Shown: one piece after another, positions 45,314-52,335 of the stretch | How positions within the stretch are numbered: position 1 is the stretch's first letter | Layout: every line of letters begins with the position of its first letter | Source: an uncultured Verrucomicrobiales bacterium | GTDB taxonomy: Bacteria; Verrucomicrobiota; Verrucomicrobiia; Verrucomicrobiales; Akkermansiaceae | NCBI GenBank assembly: GCA_937905985.1 | Contig: CALCWC010000010.1 | Coordinates: forward strand, 1-52,335 | Reading direction: 5' to 3' | DNA length: 52,335 bases | Notes under the pieces: generated by a model | Databases searched by the model: none | Told to the model about the DNA's origin: nothing | What the model saw: only the letters and a program-made list of their open reading frames with translations | Position numbers and translations under genes: made by a program

Positions 45314-45337
45314 ACTTCTTAAGGCTGGAAATTCAGA

Positions 45338-45370
45338 AGCCACGCCCGCCGCACGCGGGTGTGGCTTTTT
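45338..45370 (+). terminator. Terminator after the second giant gene
   Basis: AGCCACGCCCGC (45338-45349) pairs with GCGGGTGTGGCT (45355-45366, one G-U), followed by T. Confidence 0.85.
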
Positions 45371-45432
45371 ATCCCCGCACGTCTGGTGCGCGGGGACTTT
45401 CCAAATTGCAAGTCGCAGATGGTACATTTTCC

Positions 45433-45461
45433 TTGACCTTGCGAGTTCATCCTGTTACAAG
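45433..45461 (+). promoter_or_regulatory. Promoter of the DUF2157/GDYXXLXY pair
   Basis: TTGACC (45433-45438), 17 bp, TACAAG (45456-45461); leader about 30 nt. Confidence 0.65.
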
Positions 45462-45496
45462 GGTTTCATGGTCGCGAGCAGCGGCTGTTTGACGAT

Positions 45497-46948
45497 ATGA
45501 AAAGGACCGACATAGAGCGCATCCTGGACGAGGGGCTGATAACGCCCGCGCAGTGTGATGCCATCATCGAGAAATTCCACTTGGAGGAACGCAAGAGCAG
45601 CAAGTGGCTGGCCGTGAGCCTGAGCTCGCTGGCGGGGCTGCTGGTGCTGGGCGGCATCATCATGCTGATCTCCGCCAACTGGGAATTCATACCGCCCATG
45701 GTGAAGATGGGCACGGGCATAGGCCTCATGGTGCTGTTCTGGGTGCTGCACATCTGCTTCAGCGGCAAGCGCCCCGTGACGGCGGAGGCGTTCTCCCTGC
45801 TGGGAGGCGGCATGTGGCTGGCCAACATTGCCCTGTACGCGCAGATATTCAACCTGCAGAACCCGTTTGTGGAGGGCTGCGCGCTGTTCTTTGCGGGCAT
45901 CGTGCTGCTGCCGCTGCTCACGCGCCAGCGCGTGCTGGTGGCGGCCGTGGCGGTCACCAGCATTATCCTCTTCATCGCAGCAACGGACGTGCGGCCGGAG
46001 GACTCCTTCCTCTCGCTGAGGGACTACGCGCTGCCGGACGATGAATACTTCTGCTTTGCGGGCGTGAGTGCGCTGATGGTGTTCTGGTGGGTGGTGAGCG
46101 AGCGCTGCCGCGACTGCAAGAGCTACCTGCGCTCGCACGCTTGGCTGGCCATTCCCGCCGGGCTGGCAATCGTGTTTTTCTGGCAGGGCATCCTGCAATA
46201 CGTTGAGACATGGGGCGAGCCCAGCACCTACACGCTGGAGCAGTGGACGCCCACGCTGTACGCGCTGGCGATTGTTCCGGTGGTGCTGCTGCTGTTCAAG
46301 CCGAAGGGTCCGTGGGGCATCTGGCTGTTCTTCACGCTGTGCACCACGGTGATGGCGTGCGCGTACTATGCGCTGCGCCTGCCGGAGCTGGCGGAGCTGC
46401 CGGGGCGTCTGATCGCCATCGGCCTGTGCTTTGCGTACGGCATCGTGTTCATGTTCACGGGCACGCGCTTCCTGCGCCTCTCTTGGATCAACTACGGCTC
46501 CCTGTTCATCGTCTGCTCCGGCATTGCGCTCATGGCGGACGTGTTCGACTCGTTCACGGAATCCGGCATAGCGCTCATCGGCTGCGGCGTGCTGCTCTTC
46601 GTACTGCTCTGCCTGGTGGAATCCTCCCGCCGCAAGGTGGCTGACAAGGTGCGCGAGGAGAAGATTGCCGCCGCCAAGGGCGCGGCACCCGTTCCCTCCC
46701 CTGCCCCGGCGCCGAAGCCTGCGCCGAAGCCCCTCGCCAAGCCCGTGGCCGTGGTGAAACCCGTGGCCGTGCCGAAGCCCGTTCCGGCTCCCGCCCCCGC
46801 GCCGAAGCCTGCACCCGCCCCCGCCCCGGCAACACCGCCGGCGCCCACCCCGCCGCCGCCAGCCGCCCCCGCCGCTCCCGCACCCGCGGAAGCCCCCGCT
46901 GCGGAAAAGCCGGCCGAACCTGCAACCTCAACCCCCTCCGAGCAATGA
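45497..46948 (+). CDS. DUF2157-family membrane protein
   Basis: 483 residues. The cytoplasmic N-terminus (RTDIERILDEGLITPAQCDAI) is the usual DUF2157 opening, a short helical domain before the membrane part. About ten hydrophobic segments follow between residues 35 and 380 (for example LAGLLVLGGIIMLISANWEF, the family hallmark). The C-terminal 100 residues are an Ala/Pro/Lys-rich tail (PKPAPKPLAKPV...), longer than usual and probably disordered. The gene overlaps the next by four bases (ATGA), so the pair is translationally coupled. DUF2157 and GDYXXLXY proteins are often neighbours and sometimes fused; their biochemical role is not established. Confidence 0.85.
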   Translation: MKRTDIERILDEGLITPAQCDAIIEKFHLEERKSSKWLAVSLSSLAGLLVLGGIIMLISANWEFIPPMVKMGTGIGLMVLFWVLHICFSGKRPVTAEAFSLLGGGMWLANIALYAQIFNLQNPFVEGCALFFAGIVLLPLLTRQRVLVAAVAVTSIILFIAATDVRPEDSFLSLRDYALPDDEYFCFAGVSALMVFWWVVSERCRDCKSYLRSHAWLAIPAGLAIVFFWQGILQYVETWGEPSTYTLEQWTPTLYALAIVPVVLLLFKPKGPWGIWLFFTLCTTVMACAYYALRLPELAELPGRLIAIGLCFAYGIVFMFTGTRFLRLSWINYGSLFIVCSGIALMADVFDSFTESGIALIGCGVLLFVLLCLVESSRRKVADKVREEKIAAAKGAAPVPSPAPAPKPAPKPLAKPVAVVKPVAVPKPVPAPAPAPKPAPAPAPATPPAPTPPPPAAPAAPAPAEAPAAEKPAEPATSTPSEQ

Positions 46949-48153
46949 AATTCATCCGTTACTTCCTGCTTATCCTGATTGTGGCCGCGCAGGTGGCCTA
47001 CCTGGTGTACAGCTACGGCGAGCGCACCAAGGAAATCGAGAACGCACCCCACCTGGTGCTCAAATGCAAGCAGTACGACCCGCGCGACATCCTCCGCGGC
47101 GACTACTTTGCCATCAGCAACTCCTTCCTGCGACTGGAGCTGGATTCCCCCGTCTGGGGCAAGTCCCTGTACTGGGGCAAGGATTTCGACCAGGAGCGAG
47201 TGCTCAATCGCACCTACCTCGATGAGGGCAAGGCTGTCCTCGACATCACCCCGCGCGAAAAGGGTGCCGACGATGCCGTCGATCTGCTGAATACGTTCAT
47301 CGATGGCGGAAAGTTGGCGGTCTTCTGGAAACAGGGTGAGGACGGCATCCACAACGCCACCCGCGTGGAAGCCCCCGGCACTGCCGAGGACACCGCCGCA
47401 GAGGGTGAAATCCGCACCGTCATGAATGTGGAATTTGCCGAATTTGTCCCCCAGCGCGTGGAAACGGACGAGGAGGGCAAGGATGCGGAGAGCGAGGCCG
47501 AGGACGGGGAAGCCGAGGAGAGCAAGGAGAACAAGGAAATCCACTACACCGTGACGGCAACGTTCAAGTTCTCCGGCATCACCCACTACGACGGCCTGCA
47601 CTTCTACATCCCGGACAACATGACGCCCAACGACTATGAGATTCCGGAGGACTGGAAGGACAAGTTCAGTGTGGTGCTGGTGTACCGCGAGGACGGCACG
47701 GTGATTCCGAACATGCTCTGCGTGGACGGCCGGCCGTACCTCAACGCCGTGAAGACCCTGCCCCGCAGGGAGGGCCGCAGCCGCTACAACACCAGCCTGT
47801 ACCGCGATTCCCACAGCGGTGAAGAGGTGGTGCCGGTTGTGGTGCCGGACAAGGAAGATACCGCCGGGGAGGAAAAGGCCGAACAGACCGAGGAACAGAC
47901 CGGACAGCCCGCGGAAGAGGTGAAGCCGGAAGAGCCCGCCGGGGAGGCTCAGCCGCAGGCGGCGGAGGAGCCGCAGCCGGAGGTTCAGCCCCAGCCGGCA
48001 GAACAACCGCAGCCGCAGGTTGGAGAAGAGCCGCAGCCGGTGGAAGAGCCGCAGCCGGAGGTTCAGCCCCAGCCGGCAGAACAGCCGCAGGCGGTGGAGG
48101 AGCCGGTGCCTGCTCCTGAAGCTCCCGCGCCTGAAGAGGACGACGAGATTTAG
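46945..48153 (+). CDS. GDYXXLXY-family protein
   Basis: 402 residues. One N-terminal transmembrane segment (FIRYFLLILIVAAQVAYLVY), then a periplasmic domain with the family motif in DPRDILRGDYFAISNSF (residues about 49-65) and a second conserved block near residues 205-265 (YHYDGLHFYIP-like: THYDGLHFYIPDN; YREDGT). An acidic insert (DEEGKDAESEAEDGEAEESK) separates the blocks. The last 120 residues are Glu/Pro/Gln-rich repeats, again probably disordered. Co-transcribed with the DUF2157 gene through a four-base overlap. Function of the family is unknown. Confidence 0.82.
   Translation: MKFIRYFLLILIVAAQVAYLVYSYGERTKEIENAPHLVLKCKQYDPRDILRGDYFAISNSFLRLELDSPVWGKSLYWGKDFDQERVLNRTYLDEGKAVLDITPREKGADDAVDLLNTFIDGGKLAVFWKQGEDGIHNATRVEAPGTAEDTAAEGEIRTVMNVEFAEFVPQRVETDEEGKDAESEAEDGEAEESKENKEIHYTVTATFKFSGITHYDGLHFYIPDNMTPNDYEIPEDWKDKFSVVLVYREDGTVIPNMLCVDGRPYLNAVKTLPRREGRSRYNTSLYRDSHSGEEVVPVVVPDKEDTAGEEKAEQTEEQTGQPAEEVKPEEPAGEAQPQAAEEPQPEVQPQPAEQPQPQVGEEPQPVEEPQPEVQPQPAEQPQAVEEPVPAPEAPAPEEDDEI
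47968..48090 (+). repeat. 45-bp direct repeat in the Glu/Pro/Gln-rich tail
   Basis: 47968-48012 and 48046-48090 match over 45 bp with one difference; both begin GAGCCGCAGCCGG. Typical of length-variable disordered tails. Confidence 0.85.
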
Positions 48154-48188
48154 GATTGGGGATTTAGGATTTAAGATTTGGGATTTTA
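48147..48188 (+). repeat. Six tandem heptamers overlapping a stop codon
   Basis: GATTTAG, GATTGGG, GATTTAG, GATTTAA, GATTTGG, GATTTTA in perfect 7-bp phase. The first copy supplies the last codon and the TAG stop of the GDYXXLXY gene. Confidence 0.85.
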
Positions 48189-48196
48189 CGGTATAC

Positions 48197-48227
48197 AAGC
48201 CCGTCCGGTGGAACGCCGGGCGGGCTT
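48197..48227. terminator. Bidirectional hairpin between convergent genes
   Basis: AAGCCCG (48197-48203) pairs with CGGGCTT (48221-48227), extended by an inner CCGG/CCGG. It lacks a strong T-run. Confidence 0.5.
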
Positions 48228-48250
48228 AGTGCATTCAAACAATCTTTACC

Positions 48251-49606
48251 TCACTTGGCGGGCTTGCCGCGGCCGATGTAGAGCAGGATGCCCAGGAGGA
48301 TGGCGCAGCATGCGCTGCGGCAGATGATGAAGGCGGGGAAGAAGGCACGCACGGAATCAAAGCGCGCGGGCAGGAAGCTGCCCCACAGCGGGTAGTTGGC
48401 ACCATCCGGCAGGTAGCGCAGGGAGTGGAAACAGCAGATGCCTATCACCAGCATCACCAGCAGCCGAACTCCCACAAACACCACGGGGCGCATGTCGGAC
48501 AGCGCCTTGCAGCAAAGCCCCATCACGGTGAGGGAGAAGAGCGTGGCATGCATCAGGGCGAGCGTGCTGCAGGTCTCCACCGCCGTGGGGTCCTGCGCCC
48601 AGTCGCTGCCGCTTTGGAGGAGCCCGCGCGCCCAGATGGCCACGGGCAGGCTGACGAGGCTGATGACCACAAACCACAGCGCGGCGCCCGCCAAGCCCGG
48701 GGCCTGTAGCAGGCGCGGGATGCCGGGCACGGCCAGCTTGTCATGCACGGGCATGCGCTCCGCGGGCAGGATGGCCTCCAGAATGGCGGCAAAGGAAACC
48801 AGCCCCAGCGCGAAATCCACGAGGCTGAGCTGCTGCCCCCAAAGCGTGATGGCGGGGGCCCCCGCCTGGCAGAGAACGGCGGACAGCGCCACGGGAACAA
48901 GCATCAGCAGACGCGGGGACCAGGAAGAATTGACGGATGCGGGCGCGTAGAAACGCTTGCCGATTTCCAGGCACAGCCCCACCACGGAGCACGCCAGCAC
49001 GGCAATGGCGCACCATTGCAGCGGGCTGACGGTGGATTCGCTCAGGTCGCCCGTCAGCAGGCTGGGCAGCAGGTTGATGAGGAGGTTGACCAGGCTGAAC
49101 ACCGCGCCCACCAAAAAGGCGAAGCGCAGGATGACGTGCAGGCGCGCCGCCAGCATGAACACCGCAGAGCCCACCGCGCCCAGGCTCAGCAGCGTGGCGA
49201 TGATGCGCCAGTCGTCCTCCCCCGTGCCGTGCGCCTGGCGCCACCACACCAGCGGCACGCACAGCAGCACAAACAGGATGGCCTGCAGCACCGCGGAACT
49301 CCACAGCGAGTACACGATGCGGCGCGGACTCAGCGGCGTGAGCATCAGGAAGTTGGTGCTTTTCACCATAGTGTCCGCCCGCACTCCGGCATAGGCGCGG
49401 TAGGGAATCCAACCGATGAGGATGAAGCCCAGGATGGCGAAGACATAGCCGGTGTTGGAGGCGGCGGTATCCGTGTTGAGCAGTTGCACCATCCAAGCGC
49501 CCACGAGAGCCAACACCAGCATGGTGATGTGCGGGAGGGTGCGTGCGGCCTGCCGCCAATCTTTCACGATGACGGCCGGGATGTAGTCTGAAAGGTGCCT
49601 ATTCAT
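48251..49606 (-). CDS. ABC transporter permease (multi-spanning)
   Basis: 451 residues with about ten to twelve hydrophobic helices. The N-terminus (MNRHLSDYIPAVIVKDWRQA) enters the first membrane segment near residue 28 (ITMLVLALVGAWMVQLL). The layout suits an ABC-2-type or related export permease. It overlaps the upstream ATPase gene by eight bases, which is the main evidence for its role. No substrate-binding protein or membrane-fusion protein is encoded nearby, so direction (export more likely) and substrate are inferred, not shown. Several Cys-rich helices (SACCAILLGILLYIGRGK) end the protein. Confidence 0.75.
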   Translation of the reverse strand: MNRHLSDYIPAVIVKDWRQAARTLPHITMLVLALVGAWMVQLLNTDTAASNTGYVFAILGFILIGWIPYRAYAGVRADTMVKSTNFLMLTPLSPRRIVYSLWSSAVLQAILFVLLCVPLVWWRQAHGTGEDDWRIIATLLSLGAVGSAVFMLAARLHVILRFAFLVGAVFSLVNLLINLLPSLLTGDLSESTVSPLQWCAIAVLACSVVGLCLEIGKRFYAPASVNSSWSPRLLMLVPVALSAVLCQAGAPAITLWGQQLSLVDFALGLVSFAAILEAILPAERMPVHDKLAVPGIPRLLQAPGLAGAALWFVVISLVSLPVAIWARGLLQSGSDWAQDPTAVETCSTLALMHATLFSLTVMGLCCKALSDMRPVVFVGVRLLVMLVIGICCFHSLRYLPDGANYPLWGSFLPARFDSVRAFFPAFIICRSACCAILLGILLYIGRGKPAK

Positions 49607-50540
49607 GGTGCTGTTTCAGAACGCTGACGAAAGTTTCCTCCAGCTTTTGCGTGCGGCGGTGGAAATCGGTGATAAGGTGGGAGGCGCTCAGGCGGCGCAG
49701 CTCCAGCGCCAGGGCCTCGTCTCCCTCGGCGGTGAAGCGGGCGTCCAGCATGCCGCCCGGCAGCTCCGCCACATCCTGCCACGCGGCGCTTTCCCGCAGC
49801 TCGGCGGCCAGGGCTGCGGCATCCGCGGCGCGCATCTGCACGCGCACGCTTCCCTCGCTGCGCGCCAGCTCGTCTTGCGAGCCTTGGGAGATGACCTTGC
49901 CGTGGTCCATGAAAATCATGGAATCGCACATCTCGGCAAGCTCGGTGAGGATGTGGGAGCTAATGAGCAGGGTTTTGCCCTGGCCGCGCAGATCCGCCAC
50001 CAGCTGCTTGAGCTCCAGACGGGCTTGCGGATCCAGCCCGGCGGCGGGCTCATCCATGACAAGCAGCTGCGGATTGCCCACCAGCATGCGGGCCAGCAGG
50101 ATTTTCTGGGTTTGCCCCTTGGAAAGGGCGTTCACATAGCGCTTGGCCAGGTCCTCCACGCCGCAGAACTCCAGCACACGGCGCACCTCGCTCACACGGG
50201 TGTCGCCGGCCAGGCCGTAGGCGCGGGCGTAAAAATCCATGAATTCCTGCACGGTGGTGTGCGCGGGCGGCACAAAGGCATCCGGCATCCAGCCGAGCTC
50301 GCGGCGCACCTTGACGGGCTCCGCCACCACATCCGTTCCCTTGTAGGTGATGCTGCCGCTGTCCGGGGTGTCCAGCGTGGTGAGCATGCGCATGATGGTG
50401 GTCTTGCCGGCACCGTTGGCACCGATAAGCCCGACGGACTGCCCCGGTGCGAGGCTGAAGCTCACGCCGTCCACAGCCTTCACCGCGCCGAAGTGGCGCA
50501 CGAGGTCGCATACCGTGAGGATGGCGGGGGAATCCGGCAT
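49599..50540 (-). CDS. ABC transporter ATP-binding protein
   Basis: 313 residues with a complete nucleotide-binding domain: Walker A GANGAGKTT (40-48), Q-loop replaced by WMPDAF near residue 84, signature LSKGQTQ (139-145), Walker B LLVMDEP (159-165), D-loop AGLD, and switch histidine H196 (LLISSHIL). The signature SKGQ rather than SGGQ is common in the ABC-2 exporter subfamily (NatA/YhaQ-type). A 90-residue C-terminal extension follows, as in that subfamily. It is the second gene of yggS-ATPase-permease, 12 bp after yggS and overlapping the permease. It energises the permease at the inner membrane; substrate unknown. Confidence 0.92.
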   Translation of the reverse strand: MPDSPAILTVCDLVRHFGAVKAVDGVSFSLAPGQSVGLIGANGAGKTTIMRMLTTLDTPDSGSITYKGTDVVAEPVKVRRELGWMPDAFVPPAHTTVQEFMDFYARAYGLAGDTRVSEVRRVLEFCGVEDLAKRYVNALSKGQTQKILLARMLVGNPQLLVMDEPAAGLDPQARLELKQLVADLRGQGKTLLISSHILTELAEMCDSMIFMDHGKVISQGSQDELARSEGSVRVQMRAADAAALAAELRESAAWQDVAELPGGMLDARFTAEGDEALALELRRLSASHLITDFHRRTQKLEETFVSVLKQHHE

Positions 50541-50552
50541 AAAGGGTGAAAA

Positions 50553-51248
50553 TCAGAGGGTGGGGTAGCTTCGCTTGCCAAAGATGGCGGAGCCGACGCG
50601 CACGATGGTGGCGCCTTCCTCCACCGCTATCGGGAAATCGTGGCTCATGCCCATGGAGAGCTCCGGCAGGGGGAGCGGGCCGATGGCACGCAGCTTCTCC
50701 GCTAGGGCGCGCAGCGCGGCAAAGGCGGGGCGCGCGCCCTCCGGGTCCTCCGTGGGCGCGGGGATGCACATCAACCCGCGGATATCCAGGTTCGGCAGGG
50801 CGGTGAGGGCGGGCCAATCATCCAGCAGCCCCTGCGGGGTGAAGCCGTGCTTGCTTTCCTCCGCATCCACGTTCACCTCCAGCAGAATGCGCCCCGTGGC
50901 GCCAAGCTCGCCCGCGATGCGGGATATGCTTTCCGCCAGGCGCAGGGAATCCACGGCCTCGATAAGCGCGAATCCCTGCTCCAGGGCCTTGCGCACCTTG
51001 TTGCGCTGCAGCGGGCCGATGAGGTGCCACGTGCAGTCCGCCGGCATCTCCGGCATCTTGGTCATGGCCTCCTGCAGGCGGTTCTCGCCGAACGCCCGCT
51101 GGCCGTCACGGTATGCCTGCATGATGTCCTCCACGGGGAAGGTCTTGCTCACCGCCAGGAGCTGAACACTGCCTGCGGGGCGCCCCGCACGGGTCTCCGC
51201 CGCCGCAATGGCCGCGCGTATCTCCGCCAGCTGGTCTTGTATGTACAT
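50553..51248 (-). CDS. yggS: YggS/PLPBP-family pyridoxal phosphate-binding protein
   Basis: 231 residues, the normal family length. The cofactor lysine is K35 in LLAVSKTFP. FGENRLQE (about 53-60), HLIGPLQRNK (about 74-83) and the C-terminal LSMGMSHDFPIAVEEGAT block, which holds the phosphate, are all present, ending VRVGSAIFGKR. The family keeps PLP balance and amino-acid homeostasis and has no known enzymatic reaction. It is placed first in an apparent operon with an ABC ATPase and permease (12 bp gap). The stretch between it and the RRM gene has a terminator but no obvious promoter, so its own transcription start is unclear. Cytoplasmic. Confidence 0.95.
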   Translation of the reverse strand: MYIQDQLAEIRAAIAAAETRAGRPAGSVQLLAVSKTFPVEDIMQAYRDGQRAFGENRLQEAMTKMPEMPADCTWHLIGPLQRNKVRKALEQGFALIEAVDSLRLAESISRIAGELGATGRILLEVNVDAEESKHGFTPQGLLDDWPALTALPNLDIRGLMCIPAPTEDPEGARPAFAALRALAEKLRAIGPLPLPELSMGMSHDFPIAVEEGATIVRVGSAIFGKRSYPTL

Positions 51249-51271
51249 GGGTGTGGGGGATGAAAGAGAAA

Positions 51272-51300
51272 TCCCCCGGCGCTCACGGAACGCCGGGGGA
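51272..51300 (-). terminator. Terminator of the RRM protein gene
   Basis: TCCCCCGGCG (51272-51281) pairs with CGCCGGGGGA (51291-51300). On the minus strand it is followed by ATTTCTCTTT, a T-rich tail. Confidence 0.75.
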
Positions 51301-51313
51301 GGCTTGGTAATGG

Positions 51314-52090
51314 TTACTGCTGCTCTGCGGGAGGCTCCGTGACCTCCGCGGACACGCCGCTCTCCGGGGCGAAGTTCGCCTCCAGCACGGGAGCAGGCTC
51401 CGCAGGGGCGGCCTCCGGCGCAGGGGCCTCCGCAGGGGCGCTCTGCCCGGCCGCGGCTTCCTGCCTCGGCTCGGCCGGCTTCTCGCCTTCCGAGGGGCGC
51501 TCGTTGGCGGCGCGCACCAGCAGCTCGCGGCCCATGAACGGCTGACCGTGCAGCACGTCCACCGCACGCTGCGCGTCCTCCTGGTGGCGCATCTCCACAA
51601 ACCCGAATCCCTTGCTCTTGAAGGTGTGGGAGTTGTAGACGATTTCCACCTTGCGGACATCGCCGAAGCCCTTGAAGAGGTCCTCGATTTCCGATTCCGT
51701 GGCCTCAAACGAGAGGTTGCCGACATAGACGCGTCCATTCTGGACGGGCTTGTTGTTCAGCTTGCGCTCGCGGCGGGCCTTGTCCTTCTTGGGAGCGGCA
51801 GCGGGGTTGCCGCCCTTGTTGTTGTTGCGGGGCTTGGCCACGCGAACCTTCTGCGGAGGTTTCGGCTTGCTCTCGCCCTGCTGGTTGTTGTTCTTCTGCG
51901 GCTTGTTCCCCTCGTTGCCTTTGTTTTTCCCGAATCCGAGGAACTTGAGCACCTTCTCCACAAACGAGGTCGAGCTCTTCTTCGGTTCTTCCGGGCGCGG
52001 CATACGGTGGCGGGAACCATAACTCTTGCGGTTTCTGTGACGGCGGCGGGCTCCCTGGCCCTCTCTGCCGTGCGTATGATGTTCTGCCAT
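51314..52090 (-). CDS. RRM-type RNA-binding protein
   Basis: 258 residues. A single RNA recognition motif covers residues about 119-195: RNP2 is VYVGNLSF (121-128) and RNP1 is KGFGFVEM (160-167), with the aromatic residues that stack on RNA in place (Y122, F162, F164). The N-terminal 118 residues are highly basic and Asn/Gln/Lys-rich (KNKGNEGNKPQKNNNQQGES), and the C-terminal 60 are Ala/Pro/Glu-rich; both look disordered. Bacterial single-RRM proteins (Rbp type) are usually about 80-150 residues, so the tails are unusual. Likely a cytoplasmic RNA chaperone or cold-type regulator; targets unknown. No Shine-Dalgarno sequence before the ATG. Confidence 0.9.
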   Translation of the reverse strand: MAEHHTHGREGQGARRRHRNRKSYGSRHRMPRPEEPKKSSTSFVEKVLKFLGFGKNKGNEGNKPQKNNNQQGESKPKPPQKVRVAKPRNNNKGGNPAAAPKKDKARRERKLNNKPVQNGRVYVGNLSFEATESEIEDLFKGFGDVRKVEIVYNSHTFKSKGFGFVEMRHQEDAQRAVDVLHGQPFMGRELLVRAANERPSEGEKPAEPRQEAAAGQSAPAEAPAPEAAPAEPAPVLEANFAPESGVSAEVTEPPAEQQ

Positions 52091-52219
52091 GTCGTATTAT
52101 TGTTGTATATGGCCAACGCGCCCGCCTTTCCGGCATGGCTGCGCCTGGCCCTGTTTTGATATCGGATTGCCGCGCCCGCTGCTTTTGCATTTCTTCAGCG
52201 GGTACAGCTTTCCGCGCAT

Positions 52220-52247
52220 ATTTTACCTTCTATCCCCCCACTTTCAA
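52220..52247 (-). promoter_or_regulatory. Promoter of the RRM protein gene
   Basis: On the minus strand TTGAAA (52247-52242), 16 bp, TAAAAT (52225-52220). The leader is about 120 nt, long enough for autoregulation. Nothing else is seen from 52091 to the end of the window. Confidence 0.55.
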
Positions 52248-52335
52248 GCTAAATTCGCGTCAAGCCGAATTCAACGCACCTGTGTCCCAAAGAATTCTTT
52301 TAGGCTTTGCAAGGGACTGATGCTCATAGCGTTGA

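Overview
The window most likely comes from a GC-rich Verrucomicrobiota genome, probably an Akkermansia-like gut bacterium. The evidence is six proteins ending in a PEP-CTERM tag of one style (PEPTT-x-TLSLLAL followed by ARRRRK), the MKLHLPS-LRKALLL signal peptides on giant beta-repeat surface proteins, the near absence of Shine-Dalgarno sequences before well-supported starts, and the gene types present. The genus is an inference. No ribosomal or other phylogenetic marker is present.

Layout. 1-331: start of a minus-strand AAA-type ATPase. 561-632: tRNA-Val(CAC). 871-5268 (minus): a secreted M16 metallopeptidase with an extra C-terminal domain that may be gingipain/caspase-like. 5443-5516: tRNA-Cys(GCA). 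About 5.5-12.2 kb: an integrative element in the 3' end of tRNA-Cys. It carries a tyrosine integrase, a PEP-CTERM cargo protein, an unknown 223-residue protein, a 41-residue ORF, two possible small RNAs, a replication protein with the palm motifs of family A DNA polymerases (with iteron-like repeats inside its own gene), and an excisionase-like protein. Direct repeats flank it, and a 23-bp near-identical motif lies inside both ends.

12.3-45.3 kb: a one-directional surface-protein region. It begins with a 5'-truncated PEP-CTERM fragment and a 756-residue beta-repeat PEP-CTERM protein. Two cysteine peptidases follow that resemble streptococcal IdeS/Mac (family C66): one ends in PEP-CTERM, the other in an autotransporter beta-barrel. 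Last come two giant proteins (2967 and 4441 residues) that start with an S6/SPATE-like serine peptidase domain (His-Asp-Ser with GDSGSP) and end in PEP-CTERM tags. C66 and S6 are families whose best-known members cut immunoglobulins, so this block of four secreted peptidases is the most interesting part of the window. Its substrate specificity is unknown.

45.5-48.2 kb: a DUF2157-like membrane protein overlapping a GDYXXLXY-family protein. 48.3-52.1 kb (minus): an RRM RNA-binding protein, a YggS/PLPBP protein, and an ABC ATPase plus permease.

Regulation visible in sequence: sigma70-like promoters with 16-17 bp spacers before both tRNAs, the M16 gene, the 756-residue protein, the barrel peptidase, both giant S6 proteins (a duplicated promoter and leader), the DUF2157 pair and the RRM gene. 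GC-rich hairpin terminators follow most surface-protein genes, so these are probably separate transcription units.
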